DNA of 64,000 nt from Agromyces archimandritae (GTDB lineage: Bacteria; Actinomycetota; Actinomycetes; Actinomycetales; Microbacteriaceae), in NCBI RefSeq assembly GCF_018024495.1, contig NZ_CP071696.1:1054001-1118000 (forward strand), given 5' to 3'. The stretch's first letter is position 1; each line of letters begins with the position of its first letter. A program made the translations under genes and the position numbers. Under the pieces are notes generated by a model. The model did no database searches. It was not told where the DNA came from and saw nothing but the letters and a program-made list of their open reading frames with translations. Below are positions 16,238 through 25,700 of the stretch, one piece after another.

Positions 16238-18763
16238 TCAGTCGCCCGATGCGGCGAGGTCCGGCGTCGCCGGCCCCGTGCCGAGCGCGGCGTTCGCGTT
16301 GACGCCGACCGCGACGGGCAGTTCGCGGCGCGTGGTCGTGAAGACGAACTCGCCGTTCTGGAAGTCGACGTGCACGTGGTCGCCGGAGTTCAGCTCCCCG
16401 TGCAGGATCTTCTCGGAGAGGCGGTCTTCGACCTCGTGCTGCACGGCGCGGCGCAGCGGCCGGGCGCCGAGCGTCGGGTCGAAGCCGACCTCGATGAGGC
16501 GCTCCTTGGCGGCCGTGGTCAGCTCGATCGTCATGTCGCGGTCGAGCATCCGCTCGGCGAGGCGCTTGATGAACAGGTCGACGATCTGCAGCAGCTCGGG
16601 CTTGGAGAGCTGCGGGAACACGATGATCTCGTCGACGCGGTTCAGGAACTCGGGCTTGAAGTTCTTCTTCAGCTCCTCGTTGACCTTGGCGCGCATCGAC
16701 TCGTACGCGTTCTGCGTGTCGCCCTCGACGGTGAAGCCGACGGGGCCGCCGGCGATGTCCTTCGTGCCGAGGTTCGTCGTCATGATGATGACGGTGTTCT
16801 TGAAGTCGACGACGCGACCCTGACCGTCGGTGAGCCGACCCTCTTCGAGGATCTGCAGCAGCGAGTTGAAGATGTCGGGGTGGGCCTTCTCGATCTCGTC
16901 GAAGAGCACGACCGAGAACGGCTTGCGCCGCACCTTCTCGGTGAGCTGGCCGCCCTCCTCGAAGCCGACGAAGCCGGGAGGGGCGCCGAAGAGGCGCGAG
17001 ACCGTGTGCTTCTCGCCGTACTCCGACATGTCGAGCGAGATCATCGCCGCCTCGTCGTCGAAGAGGAACTCGGCGAGCGCCTTGGCGAGCTCGGTCTTGC
17101 CGACGCCCGTGGGGCCGGCGAAGATGAACGAGCCCGAGGGGCGCTTCGGGTCCTTCAGCCCGGCGCGGGTGCGGCGGATCGTGCGCGCGAGCGCGGAGAT
17201 CGCCTGCTCCTGGCCGATGACGCGTTCGTGCAGCGCCTTCTCCATGAAGACGAGGCGCGAGCTCTCCTCTTCGGTGAGCTTGAACACGGGGATGCCTGTG
17301 GCCTGCGCGAGCACCTCGGCGATCAGGCCCTCGTCGACGACGGCGGTCGTGGCGATGTCGCCCGACTTCCACTTCTTCTCGAGGCGGAGGCGCTCGCCGA
17401 GCAGGTTCTTCTCCTCGTCGCGGAGCGAGGCGGCCTTCTCGAAGTCCTGGTCCTCGATCGCGGTCTCCTTCGCGGCGCGGACGACGGCGATCTTCTCGTC
17501 GAATTCGCGGAGCTCGGGCGGGCTCGACAGGATCGACAGGCGCAGGCGGGCGCCGGCCTCGTCGATCAGGTCGATGGCCTTGTCGGGCAGGAAGCGGTCG
17601 GAGACGTAGCGGTCGGCGAGGTTCGCGGCGGCGACGATCGCGCCGTCGGTGATGGAGACCTTGTGGTGCGCCTCGTAGCGGTCGCGGAGGCCCTTCAGGA
17701 TGTTGATCGCGTGGGGCAGCGAGGGCTCGGCGACCTGGATGGGCTGGAAGCGGCGCTCGAGCGCAGCATCCTTCTCGAAGTGCTTGCGGTACTCGTCGAT
17801 CGTGGTCGCGCCGATGGTCTGCAGTTCGCCGCGGGCCAGCAGCGGCTTCAGGATCGAGGCCGCGTCGATGGCGCCTTCGGCGGCGCCTGCACCGACGAGG
17901 GTGTGGATCTCGTCGATGAAGACGATGATGTCGCCGCGGGTGCGGATCTCCTTCGTGACCTTCTTCAGGCGCTCTTCGAAGTCGCCGCGGTAGCGGCTGC
18001 CGGCGATGAGCGAGCCGAGGTCGAGGGAGTAGAGCTGCTTGTCCTTCAGCGTCTCGGGCACCTCGCCCTTGACGATGGCCTGGGCGAGGCCCTCGACGAC
18101 AGCGGTCTTGCCGACGCCGGGCTCGCCGATGAGGACGGGGTTGTTCTTCGAGCGGCGGGAGAGGATCTGCATGACCCGCTCGATCTCCTTCTCGCGCCCG
18201 ATGACGGGGTCGAGCTTGGAGTCGCGCGCGGCCTGGGTGAGGTTGCGGCCGAACTGGTCGAGGATCTGGGAGCCGCCCTGCGGGGCCGCCTGCTCGTTCG
18301 CGCCGACCTGCACCTGCTCCTTGCCCTGGAAGCCGCTGAGCAACTGGATGACCTGCTGGCGGACGCGGTTCAGATCCGCACCGAGCTTGACGAGCACCTG
18401 CGCGGCGACGCCTTCGCCCTCGCGGATGAGGCCGAGCAGGATGTGCTCGGTGCCGATGTAGTTGTGGCCGAGCTGCAGCGCCTCGCGGAGCGAGAGTTCG
18501 AGCACCTTCTTCGCGCGGGGCGTGAAGGGGATGTGCCCGGTGGGCTGCTGCTGGCCCTGGCCGATGATGTCCTGCACCTGCTCGCGCACGGCGTCGAGCG
18601 AGATGTTCAGCGACTCGAGGGCCTTCGCGGCGACGCCCTCGCCTTCGTGGATGAGGCCGAGCAGGATGTGCTCGGTGCCGATGTAGTTGTGGTTCAGCAT
18701 CTTGGCTTCTTCTTGAGCCAGGACGACGACCCGACGGGCACGGTCGGTGAATCTCTCGAACAT
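16238..18763 (-). CDS. clpC: ATP-dependent Clp protease ATP-binding subunit ClpC
   Basis: An 841-residue Hsp100 unfoldase. It has two N-terminal Clp repeats ([20 protein letters not shown] and its echo near residue 100), AAA domain 1 with GEPGVGKT, a coiled middle domain with the UVR-like stretch [15 protein letters not shown], and AAA domain 2 with GPTGVGKT. It feeds proteins to ClpP. The start at 18763 follows GGAGGAG. Length and order are those of the actinobacterial ClpC/ClpC1 group. A CGTTAC-N8-GTAACG inverted repeat lies 37 bp upstream. Confidence 0.98.
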   Translation of the reverse strand: MFERFTDRARRVVVLAQEEAKMLNHNYIGTEHILLGLIHEGEGVAAKALESLNISLDAVREQVQDIIGQGQQQPTGHIPFTPRAKKVLELSLREALQLGHNYIGTEHILLGLIREGEGVAAQVLVKLGADLNRVRQQVIQLLSGFQGKEQVQVGANEQAAPQGGSQILDQFGRNLTQAARDSKLDPVIGREKEIERVMQILSRRSKNNPVLIGEPGVGKTAVVEGLAQAIVKGEVPETLKDKQLYSLDLGSLIAGSRYRGDFEERLKKVTKEIRTRGDIIVFIDEIHTLVGAGAAEGAIDAASILKPLLARGELQTIGATTIDEYRKHFEKDAALERRFQPIQVAEPSLPHAINILKGLRDRYEAHHKVSITDGAIVAAANLADRYVSDRFLPDKAIDLIDEAGARLRLSILSSPPELREFDEKIAVVRAAKETAIEDQDFEKAASLRDEEKNLLGERLRLEKKWKSGDIATTAVVDEGLIAEVLAQATGIPVFKLTEEESSRLVFMEKALHERVIGQEQAISALARTIRRTRAGLKDPKRPSGSFIFAGPTGVGKTELAKALAEFLFDDEAAMISLDMSEYGEKHTVSRLFGAPPGFVGFEEGGQLTEKVRRKPFSVVLFDEIEKAHPDIFNSLLQILEEGRLTDGQGRVVDFKNTVIIMTTNLGTKDIAGGPVGFTVEGDTQNAYESMRAKVNEELKKNFKPEFLNRVDEIIVFPQLSKPELLQIVDLFIKRLAERMLDRDMTIELTTAAKERLIEVGFDPTLGARPLRRAVQHEVEDRLSEKILHGELNSGDHVHVDFQNGEFVFTTTRRELPVAVGVNANAALGTGPATPDLAASGD

Positions 18764-18799
18764 TCGTCACTCCTCCGGAGCCTTGGCAGGTGGTGACCC

Positions 18800-18819
18800 C
18801 GTTACACAAGAGCGTAACG
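18800..18819. promoter_or_regulatory. Inverted repeat upstream of clpC
   Basis: CGTTAC and GTAACG separated by 8 bases. It does not match the HspR (HAIR) or ClgR consensus as I know them. A regulatory role is inferred only from its place. Confidence 0.35.
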
Positions 18820-18901
18820 AGCGGGCCCTGGGATCGCGCCGGTGTTCGCCGTGGGCGCACCTCCGCGGCGCGGGATGCCGGGGCTCGGTGTCGCTTCGGG
18901 C

Positions 18902-18956
18902 TTGACGTCGCCGTCCGGCATCCATAGCCTATCGATTGTCGTTATTATCGTTATTC
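18902..18956 (+). promoter_or_regulatory. Promoter and possible operator of the DUF2975/XRE operon
   Basis: TTGACG (18902-18907), 17 bp, TAGCCT (18925-18930). Directly at the expected start of transcription lie two 9-bp direct repeats, TCGTTATTA TCGTTATTC (18939-18956), strikingly AT-rich for this DNA. They could be the binding site of the XRE protein encoded in the operon. Confidence 0.55.
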
Positions 18957-18971
18957 GTTAGGGGGTTCGTC

Positions 18972-19589
18972 GTGACCGACACCGCCGTCACCCGCCAGAG
19001 CCGGGGAGACACCGTCGCCATCTGGATCTTCATGGTCGCCGGCGCGATCATCGCCGCCGCCTCGATCCGGGGCGCCGTGGCGCGCATCATCGAGGTGCTG
19101 CCGAACCGCGACGTGCGCGTCTACGCGGAGTTCGCCGGCGACCTCGTCGACGCACCGATCGGCCCGGGCGGCACGGCCCTGCCCGTCGAGCTCGACTCGG
19201 CATACCTCACGGTTCCCTCGTTGCCGCCCATCGGCATCGCGGTCATCGTGCTGCAGCAGCTCATCGCGGCCGCGACCGTCGTCGCCGTCGTCGTCTGCCT
19301 CCTCCTGCTCAGCCGCGGGATCCTCCGCGGCACCGTGTTCTCGCGCCGCAACACCGCGCTCGCCGCCACCGCCGGCATCGTCGGCCTCCTCGGCAGCGCC
19401 GCCGTCCCGTTCTTCGGCAACATGGCCGCCAACACCGCCTTCGCCCGGATCTCCGACCGCGAATTCGACAACGTCGTCATCTCCATGGAGCCGTTCCCCT
19501 ATATCCTCGGCTGCTTCATCGTCGCGCTCCTCGGCACCGTCTTCGTCGTCGGCGACCGCCTCCAGCGGGAGACCGAGGGCCTCGTATGA
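18972..19589 (+). CDS. DUF2975-family membrane protein
   Basis: A 205-residue integral membrane protein with about four hydrophobic segments (IWIFMVAGAIIAAASI near the start, two in the middle, and ILGCFIVALLGTVFVVG at the end) and the closing motif VGDRLQRETEGLV. Start GTG at 18972 has AGGGGG upstream. In Firmicutes and Actinobacteria DUF2975 genes are paired with a small YozG-type XRE regulator, exactly as here (ATGA overlap with the next gene). Biochemical role unknown. Confidence 0.82.
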   Translation: MTDTAVTRQSRGDTVAIWIFMVAGAIIAAASIRGAVARIIEVLPNRDVRVYAEFAGDLVDAPIGPGGTALPVELDSAYLTVPSLPPIGIAVIVLQQLIAAATVVAVVVCLLLLSRGILRGTVFSRRNTALAATAGIVGLLGSAAVPFFGNMAANTAFARISDREFDNVVISMEPFPYILGCFIVALLGTVFVVGDRLQRETEGLV

Positions 19590-19822
19590 CGCCGGCCGAC
19601 GCCGAGGAGGGCGCATCCGGCATCCACTGCCGGCTCGACGAACTGCTCGCCGAACGAGGCATGACGCTCACGCGCCTCAGCGAACTCGTCGGCGTGAGCG
19701 TCGTGAACCTCAGCGTGCTGAAGAACGACCGGGCGCGCGCCATCCGCTACTCGACGCTCAGGGCGATCTGCGACGCCCTCGGCTGCGAGGTCGGCGACCT
19801 CCTCGAAGTCGACCGGCGCTAG
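19586..19822 (+). CDS. YozG-like XRE-family transcriptional regulator
   Basis: A 78-residue single-domain Cro/CI helix-turn-helix protein (ERGMTLTRLSELVGVSVVNLSVLKNDRARAIRYSTLRAICDALGCEVGDLLE). The start overlaps the stop of the DUF2975 gene. It probably regulates its own operon through the TCGTTATT repeats upstream; this is inference from the usual pairing. Confidence 0.88.
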   Translation: MTPADAEEGASGIHCRLDELLAERGMTLTRLSELVGVSVVNLSVLKNDRARAIRYSTLRAICDALGCEVGDLLEVDRR

Positions 19823-19885
19823 ACGGGTGGATGCCGGCATCCACCGCACCGCTCCCGCACACTCATCCGAAAAGCCGCCCCGATC

Positions 19886-20644
19886 TTGGACACCTTCACG
19901 TTCGTCATCCTCGCCATCGTCCTCGCGATGGTCGCCACCGGCGGCTTCGCCGTATGGCGCTTCCGCCGCACCGCCCCCGCCACCGGCGGTCCGGGCGGGT
20001 CGCGGCTCGGTGTGACGCTCCTCAGCCTCGTGATCGGCGGCGCCCTCGTCGTCGCGGCGCTCGCGCTCGTCTCCGCGATCATGACCGTCGTGCAGACGAT
20101 CATCGCGACCGCCACGACGGTGGCCGGGATGCCGATCGGCAACGCCTCCCGGCCGCCGATCACCGACGGCGTCACCGGCGTCGCCGATGCCCGCTACGAC
20201 AGCGCGACCCTCGTGATCGAGGGGCTACCGGCCGCGGCGCGCTGGCTGCTGGCGACCGAACCCCTGCTCGCGTCGATCACGACCGCGGGCCTCGCACTCG
20301 TCGTCGCCTGGCTGTGCGCCCGGGTGGTCCGCGAGCGACCGTTCGCGCGGGCGGTGCCGCCGGTGATCGGCGGCGTCGCGATCCTCGTCCTCCTCAACGG
20401 GCTCGGCTCCCAGCTCACGACCGCGATGGGCCGGGCCGAAGCGATCCGCTTCCTCGGCGAGCGCGAGCTCACCTCGGTCGGCCCCGACAACGGGGAGGCG
20501 TTCGCGTCGTTCGCACTCGGTCTCGACCTCTCCTCGTTCGGCTGGGCGATGGCGCTCGCCGTCGTCGTGGGCGTGTTCGAGGTCGGGCGGCGCCTGCAAG
20601 GCGAACGCGACCGCCTCGCCGAAGAGACGCGGGGCCTCGTCTGA
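19886..20644 (+). CDS. Second DUF2975-like membrane protein
   Basis: A 252-residue protein with about four hydrophobic segments. Its closing sequence GRRLQGERDRLAEETRGLV is very like the end of the first DUF2975 protein, so the two look paralogous. The start is a TTG at 19886 with a weak ribosome site; no better start is visible. After its stop comes ATGACGCCTCAGCGGTAG, a five-codon frame beginning like the XRE gene (ATG ACG CC), possibly a vestige of a lost partner regulator. Confidence 0.75.
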   Translation: MDTFTFVILAIVLAMVATGGFAVWRFRRTAPATGGPGGSRLGVTLLSLVIGGALVVAALALVSAIMTVVQTIIATATTVAGMPIGNASRPPITDGVTGVADARYDSATLVIEGLPAAARWLLATEPLLASITTAGLALVVAWLCARVVRERPFARAVPPVIGGVAILVLLNGLGSQLTTAMGRAEAIRFLGERELTSVGPDNGEAFASFALGLDLSSFGWAMALAVVVGVFEVGRRLQGERDRLAEETRGLV

Positions 20645-20651
20645 TGACGCC

Positions 20652-21173
20652 TCAGCGGTAGCTGAGCCAGAGCATCCCGGCTCCGGCGAGGATCTTCAGC
20701 ACGCCGTCGATCGCCCAGAACACGCGGAAATCGACGCCCGTCGCACGCAGCCCGATGAGGGCGTTGGCCATGCACACGATCGCGAGCGCGGCGCAGACGG
20801 GCCCGTGCGAGACGCCGAGGATGAGGAAGTGGACGCCGACGGCGAAGAGCATCCACATCCAGAACCCGCGCGAGTCCATGTCGGGCTGCTTCCGCACGAC
20901 GACGCTCACGAGATAGCCCTCGACGAGGAACGCGACGCCGAGCACGACCCACTGCCAGATCGGCGGGTACGGCAGCCCGGCGAAGATGAGCTTCGTCGCC
21001 CCGCCGACGGCCATGATGACGATGCCGAGCGCGGCGCCGGCGATGAGCCAGACGATGCGCCACCTGCGCCCGCCGAAGGTGCCGACGAGGATCCCGAGTC
21101 CGATCGCGACGAGGAAACCGCCGCCGCCGCGCATCAGGGGGAAGATTTCGGCCATGTCGGCGAAGAGATCCAC
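20652..21173 (-). CDS. Small integral membrane protein (possibly DUF6609-like)
   Basis: A 173-residue protein with about five to six membrane segments and few charged loops (GGRRWR, VVRKQPDMDSRGF). GTG at 21173 or ATG at 21155 could be the start. No enzymatic motif. It converges on the DUF2975-like gene with 7 bp between stops. The DUF6609 suggestion is from resemblance and uncertain. Confidence 0.7.
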   Translation of the reverse strand: MDLFADMAEIFPLMRGGGGFLVAIGLGILVGTFGGRRWRIVWLIAGAALGIVIMAVGGATKLIFAGLPYPPIWQWVVLGVAFLVEGYLVSVVVRKQPDMDSRGFWMWMLFAVGVHFLILGVSHGPVCAALAIVCMANALIGLRATGVDFRVFWAIDGVLKILAGAGMLWLSYR

Positions 21174-21258
21174 GCGTGCACGCTAGCAGCGGGCGGATGC
21201 CGGCCGCTACGGCCCGGACGCCGGGCCGGCGGGGGGCCGACGGCCGGGCGGAGTCGCC

Positions 21259-21684
21259 CTACTTGACGGGAATCGTCAGGGTCTCGTCCATGACCTGGAC
21301 GGTGAGGTCCTGGGTGGTGGTGACGTTCATCGGCGTCCAGAAGACGGTCGTGTGCGGCACGAGATCCATCGTGCACGCCTGGTCTTCGGGCAGCGCCGGG
21401 ACGTCGACGGCGACCGTGTTGCCGGCCGTCTTGTCGTCGACGACGCGGATGTCGGTGCCGACGTACGGGCACGTCGAGCTGCCATAAAGGGTGACGGCGA
21501 TTTTGCCGCCGCTCTCGAGCCACACCGCCTGCGGCTCGCCGATCGTGCCCTCGGCGCCCTCGGCTTCGGCCGGAAGCCCCGAGAAGTCCTCGATCGCCCC
21601 GCCGCCTGGCGCGCACGCCGACAGCAGCAGAACCGAGGCCGCAGCCGCGGCAGCCAACACGGAACGACGCACGGAGATAGCCAT
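21259..21684 (-). CDS. Small secreted lipoprotein
   Basis: 141 residues. Signal sequence with two arginines, Ala-rich core and lipobox LLSAC with Cys24 acylated. The mature part is beta-rich (VWLESGGKIAVTLYGSSTCPYVGTDIRVV...) with two cysteines that may pair. Function unknown. It is divergent from the pirin gene, with 58 bp between starts. Confidence 0.78.
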   Translation of the reverse strand: MAISVRRSVLAAAAAASVLLLSACAPGGGAIEDFSGLPAEAEGAEGTIGEPQAVWLESGGKIAVTLYGSSTCPYVGTDIRVVDDKTAGNTVAVDVPALPEDQACTMDLVPHTTVFWTPMNVTTTQDLTVQVMDETLTIPVK

Positions 21685-21742
21685 GACCACATGCTATCCC
21701 CGGCTCCGCGACCGGCGCGGGCGCCGGGCGTACGCTCGCCGT

Positions 21743-22789
21743 ATGAGCAACCTCGAGGCGCACCCCGACGAACTCGTCTGCCCGCCCGAAGAGGCGGCCC
21801 GCGCACGCGTGGAGATCCTGGAACCGCGCGAGGTGCCCCTCGGCGGGCCGCGGGCGATGACCGTGCACCGCACCCTGCCGCAGCGCGGGCGGACCACGAT
21901 CGGCGCCTGGTGCTTCGCCGACCACTACGGCCCCGACGACGTGTCGGCGACGGGCGGGATGGTCGTGCCCCCGCATCCGCACACGGGCCTGCAGACCGTC
22001 AGCTGGCTCTTCGACGGCGAGGTCGAGCACCGCGATTCGCTCGGCAGCCACGCGCTCGTGCGGCCAGGCGGGGTGAACCTCATGACCGCCGGGCGCGGCA
22101 TCTCGCACTCCGAGGTGTCGACGCCGGCCACGACGACCCTGCACGGCGTGCAGCTGTGGACGGTGCTGCCGGCCGGCTCCCGCGACACCGCGCCCCGCTT
22201 CGAGCACGCCGACACCGCCCCGTTCGACCTCGACGACGCGACCGCCCGCGTGTTCGTCGGGCGCTTCGCCGGGCACGGCACCGACGTCACCGTGTACTCG
22301 CCGCTGCTCGCCGCGCAGATCGACCTGCCGGCCGGCGGCGAGGCGTGGCTCGACTTCGACGAGTCCTTCGAGCACGGGCTGCTGGTGGATGCCGGACCGG
22401 CCACCGTCACGGTGCGCGCCGACGAGCACGAGCGCGACGACCGCCCGGCCGATGCCGACCACGTCGGTCACACCGGCCACAGCTTCGACGTCGAACGCAC
22501 CCGACTCGCGTTCGTGCCCGCAGGCCACGACGGGGTGCGCGTGCGCGCCGAGCACGGTCCGGTGCGGATCGTGCTCATCGGCGGCGAACCGTTCGGCGAG
22601 GAGATCGTGATGTGGTGGAACTTCATCGGCCGCAGCCACGACGAGATCGCCGCGTTCCGCGAACGCTGGCAGGGCGACGTCATCGGCGGCGGTGACCCGG
22701 CAGGTCTCTTCGGCACCGTCGCCGGCTACGACGGCGACCCGCTGCCGGCGCCGGCGCTGCCGACGGTTCGGTTGCGGCCCCGCTCGTAG
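21743..22789 (+). CDS. Pirin family protein
   Basis: 348 residues, two cupin halves. The iron-ligand motifs are HPHTGLQTVSW and GRGISHSE, and the C-terminal half contains IGGEPFGEEIVMWWNFIGRSHDEI, a pirin signature. Such proteins bind Fe and some have quercetinase activity; the cellular role here is not evident. Longer than the usual 230-300 residues because of an acidic insertion near residue 225-245 (ADEHERDDRPADADH). Confidence 0.9.
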   Translation: MSNLEAHPDELVCPPEEAARARVEILEPREVPLGGPRAMTVHRTLPQRGRTTIGAWCFADHYGPDDVSATGGMVVPPHPHTGLQTVSWLFDGEVEHRDSLGSHALVRPGGVNLMTAGRGISHSEVSTPATTTLHGVQLWTVLPAGSRDTAPRFEHADTAPFDLDDATARVFVGRFAGHGTDVTVYSPLLAAQIDLPAGGEAWLDFDESFEHGLLVDAGPATVTVRADEHERDDRPADADHVGHTGHSFDVERTRLAFVPAGHDGVRVRAEHGPVRIVLIGGEPFGEEIVMWWNFIGRSHDEIAAFRERWQGDVIGGGDPAGLFGTVAGYDGDPLPAPALPTVRLRPRS

Positions 22790-22797
22790 GGCCCGAG

Positions 22798-25700
22798 CTA
22801 CGCGCGACGGCGGCGGCGGAAGAGCAGCAGGCCCGCGGCGAGCAGGGCGAGGCCGAACAGGCCGGGCAGAAGCGGATCGACGCCCGTCGGCGGGATCGGA
22901 CCCGGCGTCGGGCCGGGCGTCGGCCCGGGCGTCGGGCCGGGGCGAGGGGCGTCCGCACACGCCTCGGCGGTGCCGTCGATGATGCCGTCGACCGAGACCG
23001 CGGCCGAGTTCAGGAAGCCGCCGGCCGCGGCGGGGCCGGATCCGCTCGCGCACCGCCGGGCCTCGTCGCTCAGTCCCGCCGGCACCCGCGCATCCACGGT
23101 GACGAGGTACACGTGCTCGGCGCCGGCCGGGATGCTCGCGCCGCCCACGAGGCGCGAGCGATCCACCCCGTTCCAGGCGGGGTCGACGCTCACGCCGTCC
23201 GGGCCGACCGCGACCGCCCGCAGCACCTCGATGCCGTCGCCGAACGCGAGCCGATCCTCGAGGTCGTAGACGAGCTCGTCGCCGCCCGGGTTCCGCACCG
23301 TGAGCTCGTAGCCGATGCGGTACGTGTTCGCGGCGATCAGGACGGGCTCGGACGAGACCGTCTTGTCGACCACGAGCCGCTCGGTGCGGGCGTTCTCGTA
23401 GCTGCAGCGCACGAGGTCGCCGGCCGCGACGAGCACCGTCGCCGACGCACCGTCGTACACGGGCTCGCCGCTGGAACCGCGGCAGACGAGCCCGGCGAGC
23501 TCCCAGCCCGGTGCGGCCGACTCGCTCACGGTCACCAGCCCCGGCTCGATCGGCGGGGTGAGGTACTCCTCGCCGTCCGCAAGCTCGAAGCCGGTCGGTT
23601 CGCCGCCCTCGCGCGACCACTCGAACGCGAAGTCGCGCGCGGCACCGGCCGGATCGGTGCGTTTGTCGACGAGCACCGCTCCCCACTCGGTGTTGCGGTA
23701 GGTGCAGACGACCTCGTCGCCGTAGCCGGCGATGATCGTCGCCGTCACGCCGTCGATGCTCGTCTGCCCGCCGATGCAGCTGAGCGAGGTGTTCTCATAC
23801 CCGGCCTTCGGCTGCTCGGTGACCGTGAACGTACCCGGCTGGAGGCCGGTGAACGTCGCGGACCCGCTGCCGTCGGTCGTGGTGATGCCGAACTGCTCGT
23901 CGGCGAGGTTCGTCGTCGTGTAGTCGAACGTCGAATCGGCGCCCTCGACGAGCTTGACGACCGTGATCTCGGGAAGCTTCGCGTTCGCGACCGAACACGA
24001 CAGCCGGTCGCCGCGGGAGACGCTGAACGCTTCTGCCGGGTCGATGTCCCTGGGCTGGCCGCCGAGCGGAGAGACGGTGCACACGAGAGCCTGATCGACC
24101 TGCCACCCGTCGGGCACGAGCTCGACCAGGCGGTACTGCATGCCCGGGATGAGCGGGGGCAGTTCGGTGGTGCCGGTGCCGTCGTTCGTGGTCACGTCGA
24201 ACGTGATGTCGACGTCAGGGAGGGGCGGCGGGTCGTCGACGGGCGGATCCTGGCCCGGATCGGTGCCGGTCAGCTCGAACGAGAAGGTGCCGTCGCCGCC
24301 GATGGCGGTCTTGGTGAGCCTGCCGGTCGCGGGCTGGGCCGTGTTGTGCGCCATACACACGATTTCGTCACCAGGGCCCGGGGTGAAGGCGACGCCGTAG
24401 ACGCCCTCGTCGTCCTCGAGCACCTCGTAGTCGTCGATGCCGTCGCACTCGAAGCCCTGCGGCAGCCAGCCGGCGCGATTCTCGGTGATCTCGTAACGCT
24501 GACCCGGCACGAGGCCGGACCACGTGGCCGGACCGGCGGTCGTCGAACCGATCCCCTGAACGTTCTGGCCCGGCCCGGGCCCCTCGAACGCCGCGCTCCA
24601 GATGTAGCCCGAGGCGACGCCGTCGACCGTCTTGCTCATCTCAGCCCTGGCGGGCAGGGCCGTGTTCACGGCCGCGCACGCGATCTCCTCGCCCGGCGCG
24701 GGGGTGAAGCCTTCGGGCTGGAGTTCGCCCTGCACGCTGCCGCTGCAGGTGAACGAGTCCTGCTCGAAGCCGTCCGGCAGCTCTTCCGAAAGGGAGTACT
24801 CCGTGCCGGGCACGAGACTCGACCATTCGGTTTCGTTCGTCTGCGTGCTGCCCTCGCCTTCGGCGATCTGCGTGCCGCTGCCGCCCGCCTCGGGGTCGAG
24901 GGTGATCGGGATCTCCCAGGCGTACTCGTCGGCGACACCGTTCACCGTCTTCTCGAACGACACGCTCGCGGCATCCGCCAGGTTGTCGATGCCGCACTCG
25001 ACCGCTTCGCCGATGCCGGCCGTGAACTGGAAGCCGTCCGCCTCGGGCTCGAGGTCCTCGTGCCCGTTGCAGGTGAACCCCTCGCTCGACCAGCCGTCGG
25101 GCAGATCCTCCTCGGTCAAGGTATATGTCGATCCGGGAATGAGCCCGGTCCATTCGGCGGTATCGCTCTGCCCTTCCCCGTTGCCGACGGTCTGCGAACC
25201 GGCCGGTGTCGCATCGGGCGACAATCCGATCTCGAACTCCCACGGGTAGTCGTCGTCGACTCCGCTCACGCTCTTCGTCACCGAGACCGAAGCCGGGTCT
25301 GCGCGGTTCACGGCGGTGCACAGCGGTTGCACCCCGATCGGCGCGATGAAACTCACCGACGGTCCGGGATCGAGGTCTTCGACGCCGACGCAGGTGAAGG
25401 ACTCGAGGCTCCACCCTGGCATGTCGCCCTCGGTGATGGTGTAACGCTGTCCGGGGATCAGCGGCGACCAGCTCGTGCTCCGCACGCCGGGGTTGCGGAG
25501 CGTGCGGGTCGGTTCGACGCTGACGCCCGGGGAGATCGTCATCTGGACCTGCCACGGCACCGAATCGTCGACGCCCACGGTCTGCTTCTGCACCTGCACG
25601 GCGGTCGCCTGACCGAGGTTCTGCGTCGTGCATGCGAGCGTCTGGCCGGGTTCGGCGGTGAAGACGAACTGGCCGACGGACGTGCCCGGCACCCCGTTGC

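Noticed and set aside
18800..18819. Inverted repeat upstream of clpC as a known HspR or ClgR site
   Set aside because: The sequence does not fit either consensus, so it is listed only as an unassigned inverted repeat.
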